Shown here: piece by piece, positions 1-10,589 of the stretch | How positions within the stretch are numbered: position 1 is the first letter of the stretch | Layout of the letters: each line of letters begins with the position of its first letter | Source of the DNA: Lathyrus oleraceus | Taxonomy: Eukaryota; Streptophyta; Magnoliopsida; Fabales; Fabaceae | Length of the DNA: 64,000 bases | Assembly: GCF_024323335.1 (NCBI RefSeq) | Contig: NC_066581.1 | Coordinates: 444,317,816 to 444,381,815, forward strand | Direction: 5' to 3' | Notes under the pieces: generated by a model | Told to the model about the DNA's origin: nothing | The model's database searches: none | The model's input: only the letters and a program-made list of their open reading frames with translations | Translations under genes and position numbers: made by a program

Positions 1-822
1 ATACCAAGGCTTGTCATCGACTACCAGTTCAGCAGCAAACACATATGCGGCCCTGTCAAGGCGCATCACATCGATCCTGGGAGCATGGTTCCAGCGAATT
101 ACCTTGATCATGGAGGATAGAGTAGCAAGTGCGTCTGCCATCTGGTTCTCATCACGAGGTATATGATACAATTTTACTGTTGTGAAGAAAGTCAACAGTC
201 TTCTCGTGTAGTCTCTGTAGGGGACCAGAGTGGGCTGGAGAGTATTCCAATCACCATTCACTTGATTGATCACCAGAGCTGAATCTCCGAAGATGTCCAA
301 AGTCTTGATTCTCAAATCAATGGCTTGCTCAATACCCAAGATACAGGCCTCGTACTCAGCTTCATTATTTGTGCACTCAAAAGTCAAACGAGCGGTGAAA
401 GGTATGTGGGCACCTTTCGGAGTTGTAATGACAGCACCAATTCCACTTCCTCTAGCATTGACAGCCCCATCAAACAACAAAGTCCACTTTTCGTTTGGAT
501 CAGGTCCCTCCTTAACAACTGGCTCTTCACAGTCTTTCATCTTGAGGAACATGATGTCTTCATCTGGAAAATCAAACTTCATCGGCTCATAATGATCAAT
601 CGGTTGCTGAGCAAGATAGTCCGACAGAATACTCCCTTTGATGGCTTTCTGGGATGTATACTGGATGTCGTACTCTGTCAGTACCATTTGCCAACGAGCA
701 ACTCTTCCGGTAAGAGCTGGCTTCTCAAATATGTATTTCACTGGATCCATCTTAGAAATCAACAAGGTAGTATGGTTCAACATATACTGCCTCAGTCGGC
801 GAGCAGCCCAGGCCAAAGCACA
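1..822 (-). CDS. Element A pol: RNase H C-terminal part, archaeal RNase H (aRH) and start of integrase (partial)
   Basis: This is the continuation, in the same frame, of the RT reading frame after an in-frame TGA at 823-825, and it is open to base 1. It begins with the CALAWAARRLRQYM segment of the first RNase H and the tether with GRVARWQM. It then carries the second RNase H characteristic of Tat elements: an LLFDGAVN catalytic aspartate segment, NEAEYEACILG, FGDSALV and ENQMADALATL, giving the D-E-D-D set. The last codons read DRAAYVFAAELVVDDKPWY, the spacer just before the integrase zinc finger. The aRH removes RNA from the RNA-DNA hybrid during reverse transcription and acts in the virus-like particle. 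Whether it is translated depends on passing the TGA. Confidence 0.88.
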
Positions 823-825
823 TCA

Positions 826-2230
826 AGTTTTCTCAAGCTGCGAATATTTGATTTCACAGTCGGTAAACTTTTTGCTAAGGTAGTATATGGCATGCTCTTT
901 TCGACCAGACTCATTATGCTGTCCCAATACACACCCCATCGAGTTCTCGGTCACTGACAGGTACATTATCAGAGGTCTCCGAGGAACTGGAGGTATAAGG
1001 ATTGGAGGTTTCTGTAGATACTCTTTTATCTCCTCGAAAGCCCTTTGACAATCTTCATTCCACCTGATAGCCTGATCTTTCCTCAGCAATTTTAAAATTG
1101 GCTCACACGTGGTTATCAGGTGAGAGATGAACCTTGCAATGTAGTTCAACCTCCCTAAGAAACTACGGACTTGCTTCTCTGTTCTCGGCTCTGGCATTTC
1201 CTGTATCGCTTTTACTTTGTCGGGATCCACCTCAATCCCTTTTCCGCTAACGATAAAACCCAGCAATTTTCCCGATCTCACCTCGAAAGTGCACTTGTTC
1301 GGGTTAAGTCTCAGTTTGAATTTCCTCAAACGCTCAAACAGTTTCTGCAAATTCACCAAATGTTCTTCTTCTGTCTGAGATTTGGCAATCATATCATCCA
1401 CATAAACCTCGATTTCATGATGAATCATATCATTGAACAGAGTTACCATAGCTCGTTGATATGTTGCTCCGACATTTTTCAGACCAAACGGCATCACCTT
1501 GTAGCAGAAGGTGCCCCATGGGGTTATGAAAGTTGTCTTTTCCATGTCTTCTGGTGCCATCTTGATTTGGTTATAGCCAGAAAAGCCATCCATGAAGGAG
1601 AATACCGAGAACTGAGCTGTATTATCCACCAAAACGTCGATGTGAGGTAATGGGAAATCATCTTTAGGGCTAGCTCTGTTCAGATCCCGGTAGTCGACAC
1701 ACATGCGTACCTTTCCATCCTTCTTAGGTACTGGGACGATGTTTGCAACCCATGGCGGATAATTGGTGACTGCTAGAAACCCTGCATCCAACTGCTTTTG
1801 CACTTCTTCCTTTATCTTGACAGCCATCTCTGGTCTTGTTCTTCTGAGCTTCTGCTTGACCGGAGGACAACCTTCTTTGAGAGGCAAGCGGTGTACCACG
1901 ATGTCTGTGTCCAGCCCAGGCATGTCCTGATAAGACCAGGCGAAGATGTCAACGTATTCTTGCAGCAATTCAATCAGCCCTTTCTTCACATTATCTTCTA
2001 AAGCAGCCCCTATCTTGATTTCTCTCTTGGCGTCCTCGGTGCCGAGATTAATCACTTCAACAGACTCTTGATGCGGTTGAATAACCCTTTCCTCTTGTTT
2101 TAATAACCTGGTAAGCTCTTCAGGGAGTTCACAGTCTTCATCACCCTCTTCTTTAGCTTGAAAGATTGGATTTTCAAAGTCGAAACGAGCCGTAACAGAA
2201 ACGTTATCAATAGGATCCGGTGATGTGCAT
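826..2230 (-). CDS. Element A pol exon 2: reverse transcriptase and first RNase H domain
   Basis: Ty3/gypsy reverse transcriptase. After the intron the frame starts inside the SPDPIDN segment; residues upstream of base 2230 in this frame are intron readthrough. Visible motifs are PPWVANIVPVPKKDGK, the MCVDYRDLNRASPKDDFPLP segment, SFMDGFSGYNQIKM, the TTFITPWGTFCYKVMPFGLK segment and the catalytic YVDD at 1393-1404. These are followed by the KLLGFIVS connection segment and the RNase H region ending at KYSQLEKT. The frame is stopped by TGA at 823-825, where element C has a Cys codon. Everything else from 2230 to base 1 is open in one frame. It is the polymerase of the element and copies the genomic RNA from the tRNA primer. 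Confidence 0.92.
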
Positions 2231-2475
2231 TTGCATGAGTGATGGTATGTGCTTATGAGTGTGAACAAGAAGTGAAAACTAAACAAAACATTGCCATTTT
2301 TTATTTTGAAAAACTGCAAAAATAGAAAGACAGGGAACGAAATATTTGAATGCAAAAATACGTCCTTTATTTATGATAAAAATGAAAGTGTCACATAGAC
2401 GGGCCCTACAATGAGTCATTACGCCCTGGGCGGAACGTAAGACTTGGATATGCATGAATAAACAAAGAAAATTAC
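2231..2475 (-). other. Element A intron between protease and RT (245 nt), acceptor apparently mutated
   Basis: By comparison with B, the donor is GA|GTAA at 2475 and the acceptor should be at 2231, joining GAA-GA to A-TGC so that LLEE runs into CTSPDPIDN. The intron ends in CATGCAA instead of the CATGCAG of element B, so the acceptor AG reads AA. The gag-pro stop codon TAA (2474-2472) is made of the donor GTAA. An intron here is an established Ogre feature; loss of the acceptor is my reading of the alignment. Confidence 0.75.
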
Positions 2476-4466
2476 TCTTCAAGAAGAGTGACTTGGATAA
2501 TCTCTTCAGAAGACCAATTGTTGATGACTTCACCCGGGATCCTCGGACGCACCCAGTTGTCAATGTCACAATCACTATCCCCATCTTCTTCGTTGACTGC
2601 AGAGACTTGACCATACTGAATGATGCCAGCACTGGAGAAAGTGATCGGCCCCTGAAGTGTTGTAGAAGTCAAAACTGGCCGATACCCAATCCCGAACTTA
2701 TCTTCTTTCACTGGTAATTCCAACAGACGCCCCCAACCGGGAGCAACACCTGAATCCACCACGGCCCGTGCCTGCTTAAAGGATGAGATAGAGGCACCCG
2801 CTTTAACCTCTTCCACCAGAGTTGCATCCTTGATTTGAACTGACTCAAAAGCCTGACACAGAGTCTCATGAATTTCACCTTCTACTTCTACATACTTGAA
2901 TGTAGACAGGTTACTGACCAGGATGTCCTCCTCACCACAGACGGTGATAATTCGTCCGTTGACCGGAAACTTAATCTTCTGATGTAGAGTTGAAGAGACT
3001 GCCCCAGCATTATGGATCCAAGGAAGACCCAACAGGCAACTGTAGGAAGGACTGATATCCATCACGTAGAAGACAGTGTTGAAGGTTTGTGATCCAATCA
3101 AAATTGGCAATTCTACCTCTCCAAACACCGATCTCTTAGAACCATCGAAGGCTCTCACAATAAGATCTGAAGGTTTCAAGACCAAACCCTCTACTTCTAT
3201 CCTCGACAGGGCTCTCTTGGGTAGCACATTGAGAGAGGAGCCTGTATCCACCAGAACATGTGATAGCACGGTGTCTCTGCATTCCATCGAGATGTGCAGA
3301 GCCTTGTTATGATTGCGTCCGGCTGGTGTCAAGTCAGAATCGGTGAAACCCAACCCGTTTCTTGCATGCACATTGGCGACGATCCCTTCTAGTTGGTTTA
3401 CCGAGATTTCTTGAGGTACATATGCAGCATTAAGAACCTTCAAAAGTGCCTCCCTGTGTGCCTCCGAACACAACAGGAGTGAGAGAATGGATATCTTGGA
3501 CGGAGTCTGAATCAACTGATCGACTACCTTGTAGTCGCTTTTCTTTATGATTCTCAGAAGCTCGTCCACATCCTTTGCAAAAGTGGGCTCAGAACCATCC
3601 TGGGGTGCAGAGGTACCCTCATTCACGACTTGTTTGCCTTTGGTTTTCACCACAACATCAGCATTATCAGCTTGGGTAACCGGTGGTGAAAACAATCTAC
3701 CACTCCTGGGGAATCGGCCGATTCCACCGACATTATCCACTGCGGGACCGTCAAGTTCAGGCTTCTGACCCTCTTCTACTTTCAGTGGCCGTTCCACCTT
3801 ATGATCGTGCGTATACACACTCCCCCCATAATGCCACGGAATGGCCCTTTCACTGGTGAAAGGTAAAGGACCAGGGGTTGTGATGGTCATAGTAGATCGT
3901 CGCACTGGTGGCACGGGTTGCGCTTCTGGCACACTGATCTGATTAGTTGGGTAGAAAATAGTGATAGTAGCAATATCACAGTCGTACTCAGAAATCTCAT
4001 TCATTGAAATGCAAGCATCCGAAACATCGGAATCAAGTTCAATTACATCAGGATCATCCACATTGGAAAAAATAAATACATCATCATGGATTACAGAATC
4101 AGTAGGAACAACATCTGCGAATTCATCAGTAGCATCTTCAAACCCTTCCACAAACTCTTGGACAAACAAATCTTCAATCTGGAGGATACCTTTGTCGAGC
4201 AAGGCCTGGATACCCTGCTGTAGCTTCAAACAACCTCCACTCTGAGTGGCACAATCCAAACAACCCTTCCCACAACCGGGGAAAACATCGGCCTTCAGCA
4301 AGCATCCTTTGATATCCAACAATGGAGTCTTCAACTTCAACACATCCTTAATGGACTTGGCTCTTCCCTCTATCATGTTAACGTTCGCACCACCATGCTG
4401 CGGCATGGGATTGTTGACGACATTAGGAGCCGGTGCAAGGTTGATGGCTTTTGAATCTATGAGGTC
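2472..4466 (-). CDS. Element A gag-pro C-terminal part: Cys-rich linker and aspartic protease
   Basis: This part continues gag in the same frame after an in-frame TAG at 4467-4469 (the aligned codon in B is CAG). Counting from the internal Met at 4406, residues 45-59 hold a cysteine cluster (C45, C49, C52, C59) followed by an IQALLDKG helix. Residues 200-290 are a variable acidic and proline-rich linker. The retroviral-type aspartic protease active site is D387-T-G-S-S (about 3237-3248) within HVLVDTGSSLNVLP, followed by SCLLGLPWIH as the second conserved protease block. The protein ends EEIIQVTLLEE at the TAA that overlaps the intron donor. The protease cleaves the Gag-Pol polyprotein during particle maturation. 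Confidence 0.9.
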   Translation of the reverse strand, partial: DLIDSKAINLAPAPNVVNNPMPQHGGANVNMIEGRAKSIKDVLKLKTPLLDIKGCLLKADVFPGCGKGCLDCATQSGGCLKLQQGIQALLDKGILQIEDLFVQEFVEGFEDATDEFADVVPTDSVIHDDVFIFSNVDDPDVIELDSDVSDACISMNEISEYDCDIATITIFYPTNQISVPEAQPVPPVRRSTMTITTPGPLPFTSERAIPWHYGGSVYTHDHKVERPLKVEEGQKPELDGPAVDNVGGIGRFPRSGRLFSPPVTQADNADVVVKTKGKQVVNEGTSAPQDGSEPTFAKDVDELLRIIKKSDYKVVDQLIQTPSKISILSLLLCSEAHREALLKVLNAAYVPQEISVNQLEGIVANVHARNGLGFTDSDLTPAGRNHNKALHISMECRDTVLSHVLVDTGSSLNVLPKRALSRIEVEGLVLKPSDLIVRAFDGSKRSVFGEVELPILIGSQTFNTVFYVMDISPSYSCLLGLPWIHNAGAVSSTLHQKIKFPVNGRIITVCGEEDILVSNLSTFKYVEVEGEIHETLCQAFESVQIKDATLVEEVKAGASISSFKQARAVVDSGVAPGWGRLLELPVKEDKFGIGYRPVLTSTTLQGPITFSSAGIIQYGQVSAVNEEDGDSDCDIDNWVRPRIPGEVINNWSSEEIIQVTLLEE

Positions 4467-4469
4467 CTA

Positions 4470-4892
4470 AACTACGTGCTTAAAAGCTTTGCAGTTCTCA
4501 ATATTGTGGCCAGGTGCCCCAGAGTGGAAGCTACACCTAGCGTTGGCGTCGTAACCCACCGGAAGTCTACCAATAGGAGGAGCCAGAGTGCGCAGTTGCA
4601 CAAGTTGTAGTTGTTGAAGACTAGAAAGCAACTGAGCGTACGACATTGGAAGGGTGTCGAAACGCCGGTCCATCATCCTTTGCCTCTGTTGATAAGCGGG
4701 TCTGTTACCCGGTTGCTGTTGCTGTTGATACTGAGCTGGTTGACGTTGTGATTGTTGTTGTTGTAGTGGTGCTGCAGCTGGAATGGTCACAACCGCAACA
4801 TACGGTTGCTGATGATAATTCTGAAAATTATTCCTCCGATTATCCCTGTTCTGATAAGAAGATATGGCATTTGCATCCCCTTCTCTCCTCTT
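4470..4892 (-). CDS. Element A gag: C-terminal nucleocapsid-like region with CHHC knuckle
   Basis: This is the middle of the gag frame, between in-frame TAG codons at 4893-4895 and 4467-4469. It has a Q-rich stretch, the conserved RRFDTLPMSYAQLL-type segment, and a knuckle of form C-x2-H-x5-H-x4-C in CSFHSGAPGHNIENC that likely binds zinc and nucleic acid. The same knuckle is present in B and C. It is in frame with the capsid part upstream and the protease downstream, so A's gag-pro is one reading frame broken only by nonsense codons. At 4467 the base change needed is C to T. Confidence 0.85.
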
Positions 4893-5834
4893 CTATCCCT
4901 GAATGAACGGCTTCTTCACCCCTGATGAGGATCCACCTCCACTCTGGCTCTTATAGGTCTTTAGGTAATTCTCCACCCTTTCTCCAGTAGAGACCACATC
5001 AGCAAAGTTGGAAGCATTGCACCCCACCAGACGCTCCAGATAAGGTCCATGCAGCGTATTCATGAACATGTTGGCCATTTCCTTTTCCAACATAGGAGGC
5101 TGAACACGGGAAGCTGTATCCCTCCAGCGTTGAGCGTATTCCCTGAAGCACTCATTGCTTTTAAGAGACAGATTCTGAAGTTGAGTTCTGTCCGGAGCCA
5201 TGTCTGCATTATACTGATACTGCTTAACGAAAGCCTCCGCCAAATCCCTCCAGCAGCGGATATGGGCTCTGTCCAGCCTCATATACCATTCCAAGGATGC
5301 CCCAGCTAGGCTATCCTGGAAGAAGTACATAAGTAGCTTCTCGTCATCAGAGTATGCAACCATTTTACGGAAATAGGCTTGCACGTGAGTTTTGGGGCAA
5401 GAGCTGCCATGGTATTTGTCAAATATCGGGACCTTGAATTTCGGTGGCACTCTCACACCTGGGACCAACCCCAAGTCAGCAACATCTACTCCCAGAAGAT
5501 TCTGTCCTTCCACTGCTTTCAACCTCTCTTCCAATCTTCTAAACATGGGGTCCATGCCAAAGTCTTCCTGAAGCAAGGGGAACTGATCATCCTGACCATC
5601 CTGAATGGGTTGTTGATCTAGGTTGACATGCGGGATCGGGATAGGCCCCGGTCCATTGGGACCATTAGCCTCTCCAGCTGGAGGATCAGCCAACGTCTCC
5701 GGTTGAGTAATAGGGGGATCCCTCTGTACCAACAATCTAAGCTCCTGCTGTCCTTGAGCCACCCCTTGAACCAAATCCATGAATTGATTCATGTGAATCT
5801 TCATCTCGGCGAGCTCTGCTTGTAGGCTCTCCAT
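4893..5834 (-). CDS. Element A gag: N-terminal and capsid core (Retrotrans_gag)
   Basis: Structural Gag of the virus-like particle. The ATG at 5834 starts MESLQAELAEMKIHMNQFMD, a short helical N-terminus. It is followed by a proline-rich linker and the capsid core from about residue 105: LEERLKAVEGQNLLG, VPPKFKVPIFDKYHGSSCPK, YFQDSLAGASLEWYMRLD-like segments and AFVKQYQYNADMAPDRTQL. This matches the Retrotrans_gag family. The frame stops at TAG 4893-4895, aligned to CAG in B. Immediately upstream of the ATG the same frame reads HRYGTRRNQQRA, conserved in B and C, so the real start may lie further upstream. Confidence 0.92.
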   Translation of the reverse strand: MESLQAELAEMKIHMNQFMDLVQGVAQGQQELRLLVQRDPPITQPETLADPPAGEANGPNGPGPIPIPHVNLDQQPIQDGQDDQFPLLQEDFGMDPMFRRLEERLKAVEGQNLLGVDVADLGLVPGVRVPPKFKVPIFDKYHGSSCPKTHVQAYFRKMVAYSDDEKLLMYFFQDSLAGASLEWYMRLDRAHIRCWRDLAEAFVKQYQYNADMAPDRTQLQNLSLKSNECFREYAQRWRDTASRVQPPMLEKEMANMFMNTLHGPYLERLVGCNASNFADVVSTGERVENYLKTYKSQSGGGSSSGVKKPFIQG

Positions 5835-6226
5835 CGCTCTCTGTTGATTCCTTCGGGTACCGTATCGGTGAATGCCTGAGTCAGCTATCCTGCTAGTGGG
5901 ACACCAAACAATATGAGAACACTGCAGCGATACCTGTTATGCAAGATATGACAATGAATATGTAAATGCAATGCCATGTTTATCAAATCCAAAAGGTATT
6001 CTACCCCCTTGATTCCAGTCTTACATCAGGCGAATAGTGCAAGAAGACTGAGTCATGGATAAACTTCTGAGATCAAGATGCCACAAAGGGAAACCAACAT
6101 ACAAATGAGTTCCAGGAAAGGGGTCTTAGCCAAAAGTACATCAAAAGAGGATCCCCACAACAAGCCTGTGGATTATCACTACACAACAACAAAACAAAAA
6201 GTAAAGGGAGGAACATAAACCAGGGA
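5835..6226 (-). other. Element A spacer between ORF1 and gag
   Basis: About 390 bases without a complete gene. The part nearest gag (5835-5875) reads HRYGTRRN in the gag frame, as in the other elements. The rest is A-rich transcribed spacer in which I see no motif. Confidence 0.6.
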
Positions 6227-8078
6227 TCAGCCTCCTGTATACAACCCATAAGGACTGCTCCTCACTTCATCCAGTAATGCCACCGTGTCGGGATGATCTG
6301 GAGATTCTGTTAAATGCCGGATAAGCAGATTCCTCTTGTGAATGATCCCATCCAGTTCATTGATGTGCTCTCTGTAGTAATTCCCATCATCTTCTCCGAA
6401 TACCTCTTCAAGTCTGGATTTCTTCAAACTTGCCAACACCTTGAGTTCTTCAATCTGTCCTCGAGCCTCATGGAGTTGATCTGTGATGTAGCCATTAGTA
6501 GAACGGGCACACATAAGCTCATTGTTTTTCCCCTTCAGCAAAGTCGTCAATTTCTCTATCTGACCAGTCAGTTCGGCTACTATCTCCTCCTCCTTTGCCT
6601 TCCGAGAAGTTGAAAATGCATCCCATTTCTCCTGCCACCCAGCTAATTTACCATGAGCATCTACTAACTGCTGCTTGACTCGCCTCAACTCAGAACTGGA
6701 TGATCTCAAGGCTTCGTCTGTCTTCCTGAAGAAGTCCGCCTCCACAACAAATCTCCTCTCTGCTTCCTTTTGCACTCTGACGGCTTCCCCCTTCTGATAT
6801 TCTGCCTCCTGGAATTGATGCATACAGTCTTGCAACTTCTCACTTAACTCTGAGTTCTTGGTTTGAAGTCCCTCCATGGCACTCTTCAACTTGTCGTACT
6901 CCTCTCGGCTCACCATTGTTGACTGCTCAGGAGTAGGTGGATACAAAGGTTCTTCAATAGGGAACGGCAGACCAAACTCTTCGACTCTTCCTTGAAGCCA
7001 CTCTTCATACCGAGGGTAAGTTCTACAATCTCCTTTTCCAAGGACGGTTCTTCCTCTCTTGATCACCTTGAGCCAGGCCTCAGCTGCCTTACGGGATACC
7101 GTCAAATCAGGCGAAGAATGGAAAAACAAAGATTCTTCCACATCCTTTTCCAAAGGCGGAGTTCTTAAAGCATATCCAAACTGTCTAACTGCTAGAGAAG
7201 GATTATAGTTGATTCCTCCTCTTCTTCCTACCAACGGAACATTTGGGAAGTTCCCACAACTATGAATAATATCTTCCCAAAGTAAGCTCCGGTCGGACCA
7301 CCAAGGAATATCTTCAGCTCTCAACCCCATCAATCTCTTCGACCAACTCAACGAGTCCTTGACATTAACGAACACTCCTGATTTGGGTAGGTGAGAACTG
7401 AACCACCTATAAAACAAAGGCACACAACAATTCAACAATCCCTCTTTTCTATTCTTATTTATGTGGTGCACTGAATGAAAGAAATCTCCTAGCAAGGTCG
7501 GTACTGGATTTCTCAACACGAAGAGGCGTATTGCGTCCATGTCCACAAATTTGGCAACATTAGGGAACAAGACAATCCCGTACACACAAAGAGCCAACAC
7601 AACATTGAAACCCCTCTGGTTACCGTCTTCCAGCTTCTTCTTTGCTTCTCCCAGTATAAAAACTCAGATGAAAACCACTAACTTCTCCCTTCTGACACAT
7701 ATAAGCCTTCCAGACTGATTCCTCCAAATATGTGGCTGAAGCAACCATGCTGAGATCGGGCAGAAACTCAGAACTGTAGAACAATAACTGTGACCTGATA
7801 GGAACTCTGAGAAAACTGGCAATCTCCTCTAGAGTAGGGACCAAGATATAATCCGGGAATGTGAAACACCTCAATGGAGGGTCATAGAACTGTAGCAGTG
7901 TGAATAGGGCGTCATGTTGATCTTTGGAAAGAACCGTGACGAAACTTAGAATCAGACCGTAATCCTCTCGGAATCCTTCTAGAGAACCAGGATCCATTAA
8001 CTGCATCAACTATTGGATGGGCTCCAGACAGACCACCGGAAACTTGTAGGCGACAAGTCTCTTTCTGCCAATATCCAT
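6227..8078 (-). pseudogene. Element A ORF1: plant-mobile-domain-like region plus coiled coil
   Basis: ORF1 is the extra gene that Ogre elements carry ahead of gag; its function is unknown. The likely start is the ATG at 8078 (MDIGRKRLVAYKF). An N-terminal region with LLQFYDPPLRCFTFPDYILV, PTLEEIASFLRVPI and, further on, LCVYGIVLFPNV and FVLRNPVPTLLGD resembles the plant mobile domain. A long heptad-rich C-terminal half from about SREEYDKLKSAMEGLQ onward is predicted coiled coil. It is broken by TAG at 8010-8012 and a one-base frameshift near 7622, where GRR meets a stop and the frame resumes as GFNVVLALCVYG. The homologous C ORF1 is one frame of 1404 nt with four stops. Confidence 0.82.
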
Positions 8079-8967
8079 CTTAAGAGAACCAGAAAAACTC
8101 CGACTGGAATCAAGAAGAAGATGTAAACCCCCTTGAAATGGATAAACATGTGTTAAATGATATGAATGCAAATGATGTGATGATGTGAATGCAGTGCAGT
8201 GGTATGTCAAGAAGGATTGCTGTATCTGCTTGAACATCTGTCGGGTTACACCGTCTGAAGAGAAAACCACTGAGGAATATAATACAAGATCAAAGCTCTG
8301 CTCCAGAAAACCGGGTTGGTTGGAGGTTAAGGTTTCCTGAATTTAGCCCGCCCCTCACTGGTAGGTTCTAAGAACAGAAGTTCGTCAACTTCAGCCCTTC
8401 AGTCGCGAATAATACGTTTACCACTGAAGGTTTGGCATTATTACGGGACAAAAGACCTCCACTGACTCCCCTTAACAGGACATCCTAAAGGAAGTTCCCA
8501 GTCTCGGGGTCCTCGGATTGATCAGCGAGAATGCGCCCACCAGAGCTAACATAATCACGTCTCGGAGGAGAGGCCTCGACTGAGTTCTCGGGAAATGGTC
8601 ACCAGAGTCGACGATTTCTAAAGGAACATCATGTCGTTACGGAACATCCGTAGGACATAATATATCCAAGAGAAACCTCGTCTGGGTGTGGTTCTTCACG
8701 AACGACTTAACGTAGCAACATGCCACGCAAGCCTCATGATCATCCACTCTAAAACCTGTGTGTACACTCAAGCCTGGGTAATGGGCTTATCTCTCATAGA
8801 ACACCCCATCCTAACAAACAAACAACAACTCCAATAGATACAGCAGATGAATGCAAGCAAGTAAGTAAATAAATGTACAAAAGCATGAACACCCAATAAA
8901 CAAGAAATCACACGAGCTAGGAGGGACTCGCTTAGGGAAGATGGACCAGCAAGAGGTCAACTTCTCA
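8079..8967 (-). other. Element A 5' leader between PBS and ORF1
   Basis: About 890 bases of untranslated leader downstream of the PBS. It is GC-richer than the LTR around 8340-8800. I see no convincing gene; short ORFs here are fragmentary. Confidence 0.65.
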
Positions 8968-8986
8968 GTCCCCAGCAGAGTCGCCA
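8968..8986 (-). promoter_or_regulatory. Element A primer-binding site (tRNA-Arg type)
   Basis: On the minus strand this reads TGGCGACTCTGCTGGGGAC, two bases after the LTR end. It begins with the TGG complementary to a tRNA CCA end. Ogre elements are reported to use tRNA-Arg, and the complement ends GAGTCGCCA, as plant tRNA-Arg genes do. Confidence 0.85.
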
Positions 8987-8988
8987 GC

Positions 8989-10589
8989 TGTCGCAACCTG
9001 AAAAATACAGTGCGCGAAAAAAAACAACCGGCGAAAGAAAAAGACAGAAGAGTCGCCACCGTGCGTTATTCATCCCAAAGGAGGGAAAGGAAACGCTCGA
9101 AGTAAACCTGAAAAAGGAAAGGACAAGACGGGGTCTCGCAACCAAATCTTGGGTTCGAGAGTCGGTTATGGGAAGGGAAGGTATTAGCACCCCTACGCAT
9201 CCATAGTACTCTACGGGATCCACTTTTGTGGTTCTTGTCTAAAGGGTATGGGTTTACCTAATGTGTTTATTTACTAAAAAGGTTAAGAGAAATGACTCGC
9301 GCGGATGTCGCATCCACTGCATACGTATCTCATCTGAATATGAGAATCAGAGTCTTCGTAGCTCGGCTGACCTATGGGTTGGGGGATGTGTGCTCGCTAA
9401 GACATCGCGTCTTATGCCTATGTATCTCATCTGGAATGAGAATCAGAGCAAGCCGTAGTTCGGCTAACTACGGGGTTGTGGATTGGGTTTTGGACGAACG
9501 ACGTCACTATGCAATCTACCGGATGCTCGACCTTTGGAGACTTACTCGCCTGTAGTAGAAGGAGTAAACGTGTGTTATGGAGAAGAAAAATCAATGAAGG
9601 GTTTGTTTGCATTGTAGGAACGTGCATGCAAAAGGGTAATGAGGATAAGACCTCATAGTTCTTAACCCTGGACAAAGGAATCTGCATAAAGTAAACACAA
9701 AAACATTGCCTCCTATCGAGGTCTTCCAGCTAGGAAAGCAGTAAAATGCGGGAAAAATGTAAAAGTACCACACGGATAAAGATCCGAAGTAACAGCAATT
9801 AAAGGAACGATAAACCCTGAGATCCTTCCAAGCTAACATCATCAAAGAAAGTGGGTCAGTACAGGTAATCGGAATGAACCTCCAGGGGGTATCCCACAAA
9901 TAAAGTGGGAAACCACGCAAGTTATCCCTGCAAACGTCATGTGAGCCCTCACAAAAAAAACTCAACAATCAGGTTAGAGAAACAAAATAGGGTAACCAAG
10001 AGTTGCCCCTAAATCAAAATGTAACCACATGAATAATTCCATCAAAATTCACAAAAAGCTCACAAAAAGCAATCAAGGGTAGGAGGCCTAAACCTCTTGT
10101 CAAACACATGCATCAAAAGGGTATCAAATTCACCCATAATACCTCATACATTTAGAGCATTCAAATTAAAGGCATAAATATGATGGATATATGGCAAACC
10201 TGATTGGAGAGCTTGATTGAAATTGAGTTGCACCCATGAGGTTTACAAAACAATCTTTAGGGTTTATGTGAGGCAGAGGTGATTCTGTGCAGTTGAGTTC
10301 CCTTCAGGGTTTGGAGGCTGCTCTGAACTCTGTTAGTTCTTCTCTCACTATCTTTTTCCTCAGGGTTTTGTTCCAAGGAAACCTCAGAGTATTTTGCTTT
10401 TTTTTTTCAAGTGAAGCCTTGGTATTTATAGACTGAATTCCATGGCTTTGTGGGCTCAAATGAGGGAGACCCAAGTCCAAAAAATTTGTTATATTTTATT
10501 TATTTATTTAATTAATTTTATTTATTTATTTATTTTTAACTTCTTTTTTTTTTCCAGGAAAAATGAAGGGTAAATTTTGGGGTATTACA
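8989..10589 (-). repeat. Element A 5' LTR (1601 bp)
   Basis: On the minus strand it starts TGTAATACCCC at 10589 and ends GTTGCGACA at 8989, two bases from the PBS. It contains a TATA box (10423-10430) and, near its 3' end, a TACGTATCTCATC...GAGAATCAGA block that is the minus-strand form of the GAACTACG-hairpin-TACGTAGGC module seen in every LTR here. A second, similar block lies about 90 bases away at 9418. A GTATTAGCACC...CGCC stretch is shared with B. The other LTR copy is outside the window. Confidence 0.88.
10423..10430 (-). promoter_or_regulatory. Element A LTR TATA box
   Basis: TATAAATA on the minus strand, about 160 bases inside the LTR, in the CTATAAATACC context usual for plant LTR promoters. 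Confidence 0.6.

Larger units (their letters stand above)
1..10589 (-). mobile_element. Element A: Ogre-type Ty3/gypsy (Tat) retrotransposon, left-truncated by the window edge
   Basis: This is a minus-strand LTR retrotransposon read right to left: 5' LTR (8989-10589), PBS (8968-8986), leader, ORF1, gag, protease, intron, RT-RNase H, archaeal RNase H and the start of integrase, which runs off base 1. The gene order, extra ORF1, intron and second RNase H place it in the Tat/Ogre lineage. Its LTR is only 1.6 kb, against about 5 kb for B and D, so it is a different subfamily. It is inserted in the 3'UTR of element D; the 5 bases after it are CTCCC, and the homologous uninterrupted site in element C is near 63410. 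It is the youngest insertion in its stack and the least damaged element. Its 3'UTR and 3' LTR lie outside the window. Confidence 0.93.

Noticed and set aside
325..957. A 210-aa plus-strand ORF
   Set aside because: It is the antisense of element A's RNase H and aRH region; the minus-strand frame has clear domains and this one has none.
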